Origin: Bacteroides propionicigenes
Lineage (GTDB): Bacteria; Bacteroidota; Bacteroidia; Bacteroidales; Bacteroidaceae
Direction of reading: 5' to 3'
NCBI RefSeq assembly: GCF_018390535.1
Contig: NZ_JAHBBW010000002.1
Span: 372,001 to 436,000 of the forward strand
Length of the DNA stretch: 64,000 bases
Shown here: one piece after another, positions 18,131-27,257 of the stretch
Numbering within the stretch: the stretch's first letter is position 1
Layout: every line of letters begins with the position of its first letter
The notes under the pieces: model-generated
Databases searched by the model: none
What the model was told of the DNA's origin: nothing
What the model saw: only the letters and a program-made list of their open reading frames with translations
Made by a program: the position numbers and the translations under genes

Positions 18131-19213
18131 ATGAAAGACCTTTTATCTATCGTATCTCATTTCCAATTAAAGGGTACGGTTCAAGAAATCAAACCTTTAG
18201 GTTCCGGACTCATTAATGACACGTATAGAGTAACCACTCTTGAAGCCGATGTTCCCGACTGTGTATTGCAGCGTATCAACCATGCCATTTTTCAAGATGT
18301 GGAAATGTTGCAGGCCAATATCAATGCTGTAACGACCCATATCCGCAAGAAACTGGAAGAAAAAGGCGAGAAGGACATTGAGCGCAAAGTGCTTCATTTC
18401 CTTCCTGCCGATACCGGAAAGACTTACTGGTTTGACGGAGAGAACTATTGGCGTGTCATGGTGTTTATTCCCAATGCCAAGACATACGAGACAGTCAATC
18501 CCGAATATTCCTACTATGCCGGTGTGGCTTTCGGTAATTTCCAAGCCATGCTTGCCGATATTCCCGATAAATTGGGTGAGACGATTCCCGATTTCCATAA
18601 TATGGAGTTCCGTTTGAAGCAGCTTCGTGATGCCGTTGCGGCTGACGCTGCCGGACGTGTAAAGGAAGTTCAGTATTTTCTGGATGAGATAGAACGCCGT
18701 GCCGATGAAATGTGCAAGGCGGAACGTTTGCACCGCGAAGGCAAGTTGCCCAAGCGTGTTTGCCACTGCGATACGAAAGTCAACAATATGATGTTTGATG
18801 AAAACGGCAATGTGCTTTGTGTCATCGACCTTGACACAGTGATGCCCAGCTTTGTATTCTCCGATTTCGGTGACTTCCTGCGTTCGGGAGCCAATACCGG
18901 ATTGGAAGATGACAAGGAACTTGCCAATGTGAATTTCAATATGGAAATATTTAAGGCTTTCACAAAAGGCTATCTGGAGTCGGCCAAATCTTTCCTGCTG
19001 CCGATAGAGATAGAGAACCTGCCCTATGCAGCCGCTTTGTTCCCCTATATGCAGTGTGTGCGTTTCCTTGCGGACTACATTAATGGCGATACATATTATA
19101 AGATTCAGTATCCGGAACATAATCTGGTGCGCACAAAAGCACAATTCAAATTGCTGCAGAGCGTAGAGAAACATACTCCGGAAATGCAGAAATTCATAGC
19201 TTCATGCATTTAA
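18131..19213 (+). CDS. NahK-like N-acetylhexosamine 1-kinase (phosphotransferase family)
   Basis: 360 residues, cytoplasmic. APH/choline-kinase fold. The sequence tracks the Bifidobacterium N-acetylhexosamine 1-kinase NahK along its length: N-terminal HF-L-GT, VLQRINHAIF, the catalytic loop HCDTKVNN with Asp214, the metal-binding D233-L-D235 followed by TVMP, and the C-terminal FLADY-GD-YY and YPEHNLVR blocks. NahK makes GlcNAc-1-P or GalNAc-1-P from the free sugar and ATP. Divergence from the HTCS of a chondroitin-type locus fits phosphorylation of GalNAc (or GlcNAc from hyaluronan). The similarity is from recall; databases often call such proteins only aminoglycoside phosphotransferases. 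It overlaps the next gene by 10 bases. Confidence 0.72.
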   Translation: MKDLLSIVSHFQLKGTVQEIKPLGSGLINDTYRVTTLEADVPDCVLQRINHAIFQDVEMLQANINAVTTHIRKKLEEKGEKDIERKVLHFLPADTGKTYWFDGENYWRVMVFIPNAKTYETVNPEYSYYAGVAFGNFQAMLADIPDKLGETIPDFHNMEFRLKQLRDAVAADAAGRVKEVQYFLDEIERRADEMCKAERLHREGKLPKRVCHCDTKVNNMMFDENGNVLCVIDLDTVMPSFVFSDFGDFLRSGANTGLEDDKELANVNFNMEIFKAFTKGYLESAKSFLLPIEIENLPYAAALFPYMQCVRFLADYINGDTYYKIQYPEHNLVRTKAQFKLLQSVEKHTPEMQKFIASCI

Positions 19214-19938
19214 AAAGGTGTCTGACGGCGGCAGTAATAGGCTGCTGCGCTTTGCCCTTATTTGCATTAACTCCTAAAAATAAGACAATGAAAGAATTGG
19301 ATGTCAAGAAAGTGAGCATGGCAAGCATACCGGTAGAATCGGTTCCGGCTCTTTTGGATGAAGAAAAAGTGGCTTTTCAGCCAATCAATACAGTGAACTG
19401 GACGGCGTTTCCATATTGCCCGGACGTGAAGTTCCGTATAGCCCATACGGATGATGCCATTTTGCTTCACTTTAAAGTGAAAGAAGCCAGTGTGCGTGCG
19501 GTAGCGGGCAAAGACAACGGCCCGGTTTGGGAAGATGCCTGTGTGGAGTTTTTCTCTGTTCCTGCCGGAGACGGGGTGTATTATAATATGGAATGTAACT
19601 GTGCGGGCCGATTGCTTATCGGTGCTGGGGCGGAACGTTCCAACCGCCAGCATGCGTCACAGGAAATACTCGATAAAGTGCAACGTTGGTCTTCCTTGGG
19701 CCGTGAGGATTTTGAGGAACGGGTAGGAGAGTGTAATTGGGAGGTGGCATTGGTGATACCTTATTCCGCTTTCTTCTTGCACAATATTACCTCGCTGGAT
19801 GGTAAGGTTATCCGTGCCAACTTCTATAAGTGCGGTGATAAGTTGCAGACTCCCCATTTCCTGTCGTGGAACCCTATCGGTTTGGAGAAACCGAATTTCC
19901 ATTGTCCGGAGTTCTTCGGGGCGTTGCGTTTCGAGTAG
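19204..19938 (+). CDS. Secreted CBM9-like carbohydrate-binding protein
   Basis: 244 residues with signal peptide (1-21, ending LFALT). The mature part is a single family 9-like carbohydrate-binding/DOMON-type beta-sandwich; visible marks are VWEDACVEFF (about 102-111), NMECN and the closing FFGALRF. The start overlaps the kinase stop by 10 bases, so translation is probably coupled. In this context it may bind a uronate- or hexosamine-containing fragment in the periplasm, but no ligand can be assigned. A later Met (residue 29) would delete the signal peptide and is unlikely. Confidence 0.7.
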   Translation: MHLKRCLTAAVIGCCALPLFALTPKNKTMKELDVKKVSMASIPVESVPALLDEEKVAFQPINTVNWTAFPYCPDVKFRIAHTDDAILLHFKVKEASVRAVAGKDNGPVWEDACVEFFSVPAGDGVYYNMECNCAGRLLIGAGAERSNRQHASQEILDKVQRWSSLGREDFEERVGECNWEVALVIPYSAFFLHNITSLDGKVIRANFYKCGDKLQTPHFLSWNPIGLEKPNFHCPEFFGALRFE

Positions 19939-19957
19939 GAGGATGTATTTATATATA

Positions 19958-19992
19958 ACGCATTATCTGTTCGGGCAGAACAGATAATGCGT
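19958..19992. terminator. Bidirectional terminator hairpin
   Basis: A perfect 15-bp stem (19958-19972 with 19978-19992) and a 5-base loop between two convergent genes. An A-run at 20001-20008 provides the T-run for - strand transcripts on the far side, and A/T-rich sequence precedes the stem. Confidence 0.75.
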
Positions 19993-20023
19993 CTTCTATT
20001 AAAAAAAAGTTTGTTATTGAATC

Positions 20024-20791
20024 TTACTTAACAATCCCTTTCGAGTCACGGATAAAGTTGATGATGTTGTGTATCTCATCACTCATCGGAACCTGATCCT
20101 CAATCTTCTGCAAAGCATCCTGTATGCTGAAGTTTCCTTGATATACCAGACGGTAAGCATTTACGATATGGCGCAAGACACGCTCGGTAACCTCATGCTT
20201 GTGTTGAAGTACCACTGCATTGATGCCGTGGTATTCTGCCGGATTACCGTTCATGATGACATATGGCGGTACATCTTTTGAGATGCGGCAACCTGCCTGA
20301 ATCAGCACCCAACTGCCTATGTGGCAATTCTGATGCAGGATGACGTTACTGCTCAGAATTGTGCAGTCATCTATGCGGCAGTCGCCCGCTACCGTACTCT
20401 TGATGCCCAATACGCAGTGATTGCCTATCTGTACGTCGTGGCAGAGATGCACACCGTCCATTAGATAGTTGTTATCGCCAATGCGCGTACATCCGCTTTC
20501 GTGCGTGGCGCGGCTGATAACAACGTTTTCACGAATATCGTTGTTGTCACCGATTATCAACCGGCTTGCTTCGCCCGTATAATGAAAATCTTGTGGCTCA
20601 CTACCCAGTACGGCGCCATGATGTATCTTGTTTCCTTTACCTAAACGAGTACCCTTGAGGATACTTGCATTTGACATAATCACACAGTCATCACCGATTT
20701 CCACATCTCCCTCGATGTAAGCGAAAGGCTGAATGGTTACGTTCTTACCGATTTTTGCGGTAGAATCTACCGATGCTAATGGACTAATCAT
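20024..20791 (-). CDS. LpxA-like acyl-ACP:UDP-sugar O-acyltransferase
   Basis: 255 residues from MISPLASVDS; the longer frame starting at 20830 adds 13 residues not expected in the family. Left-handed beta-helix hexapeptide repeats fill residues about 1-185, followed by the LpxA C-terminal helical domain. The catalytic-His region is present (VHLCHDVQIGNHC), as are DVPPYVI and NGNP. LpxA acylates UDP-GlcNAc in the first step of lipid A synthesis. Here the gene is the last of an RND efflux operon and not next to lpxD/lpxC-fabZ, so it may be a second copy with a different acyl or sugar substrate. A 61-base gap with an inverted repeat separates it from the gene before. Confidence 0.8.
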   Translation of the reverse strand: MISPLASVDSTAKIGKNVTIQPFAYIEGDVEIGDDCVIMSNASILKGTRLGKGNKIHHGAVLGSEPQDFHYTGEASRLIIGDNNDIRENVVISRATHESGCTRIGDNNYLMDGVHLCHDVQIGNHCVLGIKSTVAGDCRIDDCTILSSNVILHQNCHIGSWVLIQAGCRISKDVPPYVIMNGNPAEYHGINAVVLQHKHEVTERVLRHIVNAYRLVYQGNFSIQDALQKIEDQVPMSDEIHNIINFIRDSKGIVK

Positions 20792-20816
20792 GTTTTCCAA
20801 TTTTGAATGACTTTTT

Positions 20817-20848
20817 AATGAAGAATTCATTCTTCTTAATTCTTCATT
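20817..20848. repeat. Inverted repeat with AATGAAGAATT arms
   Basis: 11-bp perfect arms (20817-20827 and 20838-20848), 10-base loop, in the gap between the outer-membrane factor and the LpxA-like gene. Its arm sequence resembles the larger inverted repeat on the other side of the outer-membrane gene. Confidence 0.65.
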
Positions 20849-20852
20849 TATG

Positions 20853-22238
20853 TTACTTCTCTCTTCCTCCGCCCAACGCTTGGTACAGGCTTATTACGGA
20901 CTGCATACGGTCGAAGGTGTCGGCCACTTCCGAAAGCTGTGCACTGAGGTAAGACTGCTCGGCAGATAAGACTTCCAGATAGGTTGACGTGCCTAAGTTA
21001 AACAATTCTTTTGTATCTTCCGCAGCTTTACGGGCAGAATTCACTTGAATTTCGCGTGAAACCGCTTTGTCTGAAGTCATTTGGTATTGATATAAGGCGT
21101 TGCTTACTTCGTTTCCAGCTTGGAGCAAGGTGGTTTGGAACTGAATTTTGGCTTGTTCTTCCTGTGCTTTTGCCTGTTTCAGACGGGCTATGTTAGCACC
21201 GCGGTAGAATAACGGCTGTGTCAGCGAACCGATAGCGGATGCCAGTAACTTGCCCGGGTTGACGATAGCAGAACCGGCACTGTTGGTCCATCCGGCAGAA
21301 CCGCTTAATGTAATCTGCGGATAGAATGCGGCGCGTGCGCTGTTGGTATCGTAATAGCTTGCGGCCAACGACATTTCAGCGGCTTTCACATCAGGACGGT
21401 TTGATAGCAGTTGCAAAGGAATGCCTGTGGAGAATTCAGACGGTAACTGCTGTTCCTCCAAAGTGCCGCGGGCAATGCTTTGTGCCGGTTGGTTCAGCAT
21501 CAGGCACAATGCGTTTTCCGTTTCGCGAATACTTTGGCGTATGTCGGGCAGGGAAGCCATTACTTGCGCATAGGCGGTACGGCTTTGCTCTACAGCCGCA
21601 CTGTTTGCCATAGCGGCATCTTTCATTGCTTCTACGGTTTCGAGGTTACGTCTCAAAATGTCACAAGTGCCTTCACTGATTTGCAGCTGACGGTCGAGCA
21701 TCAGCAATGTGTAGTACATATTGGCTACATTGGCAATCACTTGTGTCTGTACGGCTTGCTCATAGAACTGCGTCTGTTTCAGAGAAACCTGCGCTTTGCG
21801 TTTGGGATTCAGCAATTGGCCGAACAGGTCTATCTGCCAGCTTGCTGTTACCGGGAGCGAGTAAGTCTGTGTAGCCTTGCCTTTGTCCCAACTGCTTACT
21901 GTGCCTTGCGGGGAGAGAGCCAGCATCGGGGCATAAGCCAAACGTGCGGACATTAACGCTGCCTGAGCTTGTTTTACAGTCAGTGCAGCGCTACGCAGGT
22001 CGGCATTATTGGTCAATGCCTGCTCGATAAGCGTCTGCAACTTGGCGTCTGTAAACACTTCCTTCCACGGCAGATTACCGAAGTTGGCGGTATCTGCGGC
22101 AAGTGTATCGCCCCCGGCAACGGTGTCGCGATACAGACCTTCCACAGTAATATCTTCGGGTCTGTCATATGATTTGTAGATATGGCAACTGCTCAATAAA
22201 GCAGTTGCGCACATCAGAGTTATTATTTCTTTCTTCAT
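20853..22238 (-). CDS. RND efflux outer-membrane factor (TolC/OprM/NodT type lipoprotein)
   Basis: 461 residues from MKKEIITLM. Lipoprotein signal with lipobox LSSC (Cys about 17). Two repeated outer-membrane efflux protein domains with the usual long coiled-coil helices follow. A longer frame starting at 22334 is rejected because its extra 32 residues are encoded by the GAATGAA-type repeat and would bury the signal peptide. The protein forms the outer-membrane tunnel for the adaptor and pump encoded just upstream in the same direction. Confidence 0.88.
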   Translation of the reverse strand: MKKEIITLMCATALLSSCHIYKSYDRPEDITVEGLYRDTVAGGDTLAADTANFGNLPWKEVFTDAKLQTLIEQALTNNADLRSAALTVKQAQAALMSARLAYAPMLALSPQGTVSSWDKGKATQTYSLPVTASWQIDLFGQLLNPKRKAQVSLKQTQFYEQAVQTQVIANVANMYYTLLMLDRQLQISEGTCDILRRNLETVEAMKDAAMANSAAVEQSRTAYAQVMASLPDIRQSIRETENALCLMLNQPAQSIARGTLEEQQLPSEFSTGIPLQLLSNRPDVKAAEMSLAASYYDTNSARAAFYPQITLSGSAGWTNSAGSAIVNPGKLLASAIGSLTQPLFYRGANIARLKQAKAQEEQAKIQFQTTLLQAGNEVSNALYQYQMTSDKAVSREIQVNSARKAAEDTKELFNLGTSTYLEVLSAEQSYLSAQLSEVADTFDRMQSVISLYQALGGGREK

Positions 22239-22258
22239 AATCGTTCTTTTTAATGATG

Positions 22259-22349
22259 AATGAAGAATGAAGAATGATGAATGAATGAGTTGCGCCATAC
22301 AGCTATCTCGCAAGGTAAATTCTTCATTCATCATCCTTCATCCTTCATT
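22259..22349. repeat. 27-bp inverted repeat built of GAATGAA/GATGAA units
   Basis: Arms 22259-22285 and 22323-22349 pair with two mismatches (both G-U-compatible on one strand). It fills the gap between pump and outer-membrane genes and touches the pump stop codon. It may act as an mRNA stabilising or processing hairpin inside the operon, or be a remnant of a dispersed repeat. Confidence 0.7.
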
Positions 22350-25300
22350 TATTTTGTGTATTGTTCAATTTCGGGCTCTGCATCCGAGTTGTCCACATCT
22401 TCCCATTCCATAGGTTTAATCTTCTCCTGTAAGTATTGGAAAACAACGAACAGGGCGGGAACAATGAATATCTGCAATATCATACCAATCAACATACCAC
22501 CGATGGCGGAAGTACCCAATGTGCGGTTACCGTTGGCGCCTGCACCGGAAGCGAACATCAGCGGAAGCAGACCGACAATCATAGCCAAAGATGTCATCAA
22601 GATAGGACGCAGACGGGCTCCTGCACCCAGCACGGCGGCCCAAGTGATACTCATACCCATCTTACGGCGGTCGAGGGCAAACTCTACAATCAAGATAGCA
22701 TTCTTGGCCAACAGACCCATCAACATGATGAGGGCAATTTGCATATAAATATCATTGGACATCGTACCCAAAATCATTTTCAGTGCAGGGATATTTCCCA
22801 ACGAGCCTATACCGCTGACGAAAAGGAAGCTGCCCAACAAACCGAACGGTACGGAGAGCAATACGGAAAGTGGAAGGATATAACTTTCATATTGCGCACT
22901 CAACAACAGGTAAACGAATACGAAGCAGAGCACGAAAATCAGACCAGTTGTGCTGCCGCTGGTTTCGGCCTCTTCACGTGCCATACCGCCAAGTTCGTAA
23001 GCGAAACCTGTCGGCAGACTTTCTTTGGCAACTTCCGCAATAGCCGCCAGAGCCTGACCGGAAGTGTAGCCGCTGGCGGGAGCCACCATCACCTTCATGG
23101 ATGTATAAAGGTTGAAACGGCTGATGATGTCAGGACCATATACCTTCTTGATGGAGACAAACTGCGTAATGGGGGCCATTTCGTTACCGTTACGTACCTT
23201 GATGCTGGAGAGTGACTCCAGATTCTTGGTTGCGTTCGGCTCGGCTTGAATCATGACACGGTACATCTTACCGAAGCTATTGAAGTTGGAAGCATAAAGA
23301 CCTCCGAAGTATCCCTGCATGGTGCTGAGAATGTCGCTTGGGCTGAGGCCGGCTTTCTTACAGGCTGCCGCATCAATATCCAGCATATATTGCGGGAAGT
23401 TAGGGTTGAAGCTGGTCTTGGCAGAGTTGATTTCCGGGCGTTCTTCCAATGCGGCGGTATATTTATTGACCACCTCGAAGAAGTGATTGAGGTCACCACC
23501 GGTTTTATCCTGCATATTCAATTCGATGTCGCTGGATGCCGAATAACCCGGAATCATAGGCGGAGCAAAGAACAATACCTGTGCTTCTTTGATAATTTTC
23601 TGTGCACGCATATAGAGGGTAGCGTAAACGACCGTTGAATTTTGCATAGTGGAGCGCTCTTCCCAGTTTTTCAGCTTGATAATGAGCGAACCGTAAGAAG
23701 GTCCCTGACCGCCGATGAAACTGAAGCCGGAGATTACGGTACGTGATTCTACTGCCGGGTCGGCCGCAACCAGACTGTCCACACGGTTCAGTACCTCCAT
23801 GGCACGTTCTTGCGATGTGCCCGGGGGAAGTGTTACCACACCCATGATAGTACCGGTATCTTCATTGGGAACCATACCCGTCGGGGTGATGTTCATAAAG
23901 ACTATCAACAGGACAATGGAACCTGCAACAATACCGCCGGACAGCCATTTCTTCTGGATGAAACGGAGCACTTGCTTCTTGTACTTGCCCAGAATGGAGT
24001 CATAAGAGGCATTGAAAGAGTTTTTGAACTTGTCGGTAGTCATACCCGCCAATGCCAATACGCTGATTACAATCATAACGAGACAAAGTACCGGGTGGTT
24101 TTCAAAGCTGAACAAGCCGAATATCATGCCTAAAATGGCAATTGTAGTAAAGAGCAACGTCAGACCGGGACGCATCATTTTACCCATAGAGTCGGCATAA
24201 CGCGCCAACATGATTTTGCGGGCTTCTTTGGTTGCGACGCCTATGCGCTCTTTTACGCCGGCATCACTGTTGTGCGGTTTCAAGAAGATGGCACACAAGG
24301 CCGGACTCAGCGTCAAAGCATTCAATGCGGAGAAACCGATAGCGATAGCCATTGTAAGACCGAACTGTCGGTAGAACGTACCGGCAGTACCGCCCATAAA
24401 GCTCACCGGCACAAACACTGACATCATTACCAATGTGATGGAGATGATGGCGCCGCCCAACTCGCTCATGGCGTCGATGGATGCGGTCCTTGCCGATTTA
24501 TATCCTTGGTCGAGCTTGGCATGGACTCCCTCGACGACGACTATGGCATCATCCACCACAATCGCAATGGCAAGCACCATGGCCGAAAGCGTCAGCAAGT
24601 TAATACTGAATCCAATTAGTTTTAATACGAAGAATGTTGCAATCAACGCTACCGGAATGGCAATGGCGGGAATCAATGTAGAACGCATATCTTGCAGGAA
24701 GATATACACTACGATGAACACAAGAATAAACGCCTCAATCAAAGTCTTGACTACTTCATGAATAGAAGCGAACAAGAAGTCGTTTGCACTTTGTGCGATA
24801 TTGATTTTCAAGCCTGAAGGCAATGTTTCGGATGCTTCATCGAGTACTTTTTCCAAGTCGCTGATGGTTTGTGTTGCATTGGTTCCTGCCATCTGATATA
24901 CGATACAGGATACTGCCTTATGCCCGTTTACCGTATTGTTGAAGTTGTAAGACAGACGACCGAGTTCTATGTCAGCAATGTCTTTCATACGGAGCACTTC
25001 ACCGTTTTCAAGAGCTTTGATAACGATATTCTCAAACTCTTCCGGTTGTTGGAGGCGTCCTTTATAACGGATAGTGTATTGGAAACTCTGGTTGCCGCGT
25101 TCGCCGAACTGACCGGGAGCGGCTTCGATATTTTGTTCAGCCAATGCTGCAGCTACATCGTTGGGAATCAGCTTATACTGCGCCATTACGTCTGGTTTCA
25201 GCCAGATGCGCATGGAGTAGTCCATACCGAGTACGTTGGCGTCACCCACACCGTTTACGCGTTTTACTTCCGGTATAAGGTTGATATTAGCGTAGTTTTC

Positions 25301-25765
25301 AAGGAATTCGATGCTGTACTGGTCTTTCTCGTCGTAAATAGAGAATACCATTAGCATGGAGGTTTGTCGTTTCTGCGTGGTTACACCGACTTTGGTTACT
25401 TCGGCAGGCAGCAGACCCTGAGCCATGGAAACACGGTTCTGTACGTTGACGGCCGCCATATCCGGGTCAGTACCTTGTTTGAAGTAAATGGAAATATCGG
25501 CGGAACCGTTATTGGAGGCGTTGGAGGTCATGTACATCATGTTCTCCACACCGTTAATCTGGTCTTCCAGCGGTGCAATGACAGAATTCAACACCGTTTG
25601 GGCGTTGGCACCGGTATAGGTGGCGCGTACCGACACCGTTGGGGGTGCAATGTCCGGATATTGGGTGATAGGCAGTGTTGCCAAACCAATAAGTCCCAGG
25701 ATTACTATCAGGATAGAGATTACCGTAGATAGTACCGGACGATTAATAAATCTATCTAATTTCAT
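22349..25765 (-). CDS. RND efflux pump, inner-membrane HAE1/AcrB-type transporter
   Basis: 1138 residues, slightly longer than AcrB (1049), with a charged C-terminal tail (about 1080-1138). Twelve membrane helices in two halves, each with a large periplasmic loop; N-terminus FINRPVLSTVISI is typical. The proton-relay Asp pair is visible in VVDDAIVVVEGVHAKL (about 407-422). Proton-driven export of hydrophobic or amphiphilic compounds through the adaptor and the outer-membrane factor. It starts 29 bases after the adaptor stop. Substrate unknown. Confidence 0.94.
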   Translation of the reverse strand: MKLDRFINRPVLSTVISILIVILGLIGLATLPITQYPDIAPPTVSVRATYTGANAQTVLNSVIAPLEDQINGVENMMYMTSNASNNGSADISIYFKQGTDPDMAAVNVQNRVSMAQGLLPAEVTKVGVTTQKRQTSMLMVFSIYDEKDQYSIEFLENYANINLIPEVKRVNGVGDANVLGMDYSMRIWLKPDVMAQYKLIPNDVAAALAEQNIEAAPGQFGERGNQSFQYTIRYKGRLQQPEEFENIVIKALENGEVLRMKDIADIELGRLSYNFNNTVNGHKAVSCIVYQMAGTNATQTISDLEKVLDEASETLPSGLKINIAQSANDFLFASIHEVVKTLIEAFILVFIVVYIFLQDMRSTLIPAIAIPVALIATFFVLKLIGFSINLLTLSAMVLAIAIVVDDAIVVVEGVHAKLDQGYKSARTASIDAMSELGGAIISITLVMMSVFVPVSFMGGTAGTFYRQFGLTMAIAIGFSALNALTLSPALCAIFLKPHNSDAGVKERIGVATKEARKIMLARYADSMGKMMRPGLTLLFTTIAILGMIFGLFSFENHPVLCLVMIVISVLALAGMTTDKFKNSFNASYDSILGKYKKQVLRFIQKKWLSGGIVAGSIVLLIVFMNITPTGMVPNEDTGTIMGVVTLPPGTSQERAMEVLNRVDSLVAADPAVESRTVISGFSFIGGQGPSYGSLIIKLKNWEERSTMQNSTVVYATLYMRAQKIIKEAQVLFFAPPMIPGYSASSDIELNMQDKTGGDLNHFFEVVNKYTAALEERPEINSAKTSFNPNFPQYMLDIDAAACKKAGLSPSDILSTMQGYFGGLYASNFNSFGKMYRVMIQAEPNATKNLESLSSIKVRNGNEMAPITQFVSIKKVYGPDIISRFNLYTSMKVMVAPASGYTSGQALAAIAEVAKESLPTGFAYELGGMAREEAETSGSTTGLIFVLCFVFVYLLLSAQYESYILPLSVLLSVPFGLLGSFLFVSGIGSLGNIPALKMILGTMSNDIYMQIALIMLMGLLAKNAILIVEFALDRRKMGMSITWAAVLGAGARLRPILMTSLAMIVGLLPLMFASGAGANGNRTLGTSAIGGMLIGMILQIFIVPALFVVFQYLQEKIKPMEWEDVDNSDAEPEIEQYTK

Positions 25766-25794
25766 GTTATTTTAGTGATTAGGGGCGTTAAACG

Positions 25795-26970
25795 TTAATT
25801 GAACGCAGTTTGGATATTACCTTCTTTCTGGTCTTTGAGGGCTTTTTGATATTCAGCCTCTTTCTCTTCGGGAGTGATAGGAGTAATGCTTTGTCCGTCT
25901 TTCAAGTTTTGTACACCTTCTATCACAATCTTATCACCTGTCTTCAAACCATCGGTAACGTAGTAGTACTTGCCGTCATTCAAGCTGAACACCTTGATTT
26001 CGGTATTTTTCAGTGTATTGTCGGGTTGCGCTACGAATACGAACTTCTTGTCTTGTATCTCTGTGGTAGCCGACTGCGGAATCATAATCACGTTCTCCAT
26101 GGGATTGGGAAATACTACATTTCCCGTGCCGCCGCTGCGCAGGATATTGTGTTTGTTGGGGAAGAGGGCGCGCATATTCACCGCACCCGTAGTCTGGTCG
26201 ATGACACCGCTGATGGTTTCCACACGTCCGCTGTCGGCATACATGGTGCCGTCAATCAGTTGCAGTTGCACCTGAGGCATCTTTGCCAAAATGTCCTTAA
26301 TGCTGCCACCCTCACGTATCAGCTCCAGAAGTTGTCTTTCGGTCATAGAGAAATAAGCGAACATTTCAGAGATATCGGCAACCGTAGTCAACGGAGTAGC
26401 CATAGAGGGACTTACCAAGCTTCCTACACGGTAAGGGATAGTACCTACAATACCGTCGCTGGGACTTGTTACACTGGTATACGACAAGTTATTTTTGGCA
26501 TTGACTAATTGTGCTTCTGCTTGTGCCAGTTGTGCTTTGGTTTGTGCCAGTTGGTTTTCAGCCATTTGCAAGTCGTAGTCACTGATGATATTCTTTTTAT
26601 TCAGTGTACGCTTGTTGTTTACTGTAAGTTCTTGTGTGTTTACAGCAGCCTTTGCTGTCTCAACCGCAGCTTTGGCAGAGTTTACAGCAGCTTGGTACTG
26701 CACAGGGTCGATACTGAACAAAACTTGTCCTTTACGTACAACGGAACCTTCGTCCACATGTAACTTGGTGATAAAACCGCTCACCATCGGGCGAATTTCC
26801 ACATCTTGTTTACCTTTAATAGTAGCCGGATAACTGTTTGTCAAGTTGGCAGTGGTAGTTTCTACTGCAATCACTGCAAATTCGGGTGCTTTGCCCGTGC
26901 TTTTGTCGCCTTGTCCGCAACTGCTGAGCAGCGCCAGGCAACATGCCAATAATACTAATCTACTCTTCAT
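25795..26970 (-). CDS. RND efflux periplasmic adaptor (AcrA/MexA type)
   Basis: 391 residues. Lipoprotein signal MKSRLVLLACCLALLSSC with lipobox LSSC. Biotinyl-lipoyl-like halves flank a helical hairpin (about 95-165, rich in Ala/Gln/Glu heptads), followed by beta-barrel and membrane-proximal domains. It links the pump to the outer-membrane tunnel. First gene of a four-gene - strand operon; no exact TAnnTTTG box was found in the 280 bases upstream, and no adjacent TetR-type regulator is present. Confidence 0.92.
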   Translation of the reverse strand: MKSRLVLLACCLALLSSCGQGDKSTGKAPEFAVIAVETTTANLTNSYPATIKGKQDVEIRPMVSGFITKLHVDEGSVVRKGQVLFSIDPVQYQAAVNSAKAAVETAKAAVNTQELTVNNKRTLNKKNIISDYDLQMAENQLAQTKAQLAQAEAQLVNAKNNLSYTSVTSPSDGIVGTIPYRVGSLVSPSMATPLTTVADISEMFAYFSMTERQLLELIREGGSIKDILAKMPQVQLQLIDGTMYADSGRVETISGVIDQTTGAVNMRALFPNKHNILRSGGTGNVVFPNPMENVIMIPQSATTEIQDKKFVFVAQPDNTLKNTEIKVFSLNDGKYYYVTDGLKTGDKIVIEGVQNLKDGQSITPITPEEKEAEYQKALKDQKEGNIQTAFN

Positions 26971-27218
26971 ACTCTTTTATTCTCTGTATAATATGTTCTG
27001 GTTAATCTGTAGCTTTTGTGTGTAAATCATAGAAGAAAAAAGGATAGCGATGAAAACTGAATACTCTTGTTTAGTTTTCGGTCGTAAAATTATTCTTTTC
27101 TCTGTATATAAGGTGTGAACATCCTTGTTTTTTAACTATGTTTTATATATAGTTGAGCGAAATATTCGTTTTTTGATTAAAATACTGTAAAGCATACTGC
27201 TAATTGCCGGATAACCGT

Positions 27219-27226
27219 TATTTTTG
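27219..27226 (+). promoter_or_regulatory. -7 box TATTTTTG
   Basis: TAnnTTTG match between the first possible start (27204) and the lipoprotein start (27258). It supports 27258, with a leader of about 25 nt. Confidence 0.5.
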
Positions 27227-27257
27227 CAACATGTTAGATTGCAAGCATCATAATAAA

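Noticed and set aside
18197..19174. 325-codon - strand frame opposite the kinase gene
   Set aside because: Antisense shadow of a well-supported gene.
22239..22334. N-terminal extension of the outer-membrane efflux protein
   Set aside because: Encoded by the repeat-rich intergenic DNA and would bury the lipoprotein signal.
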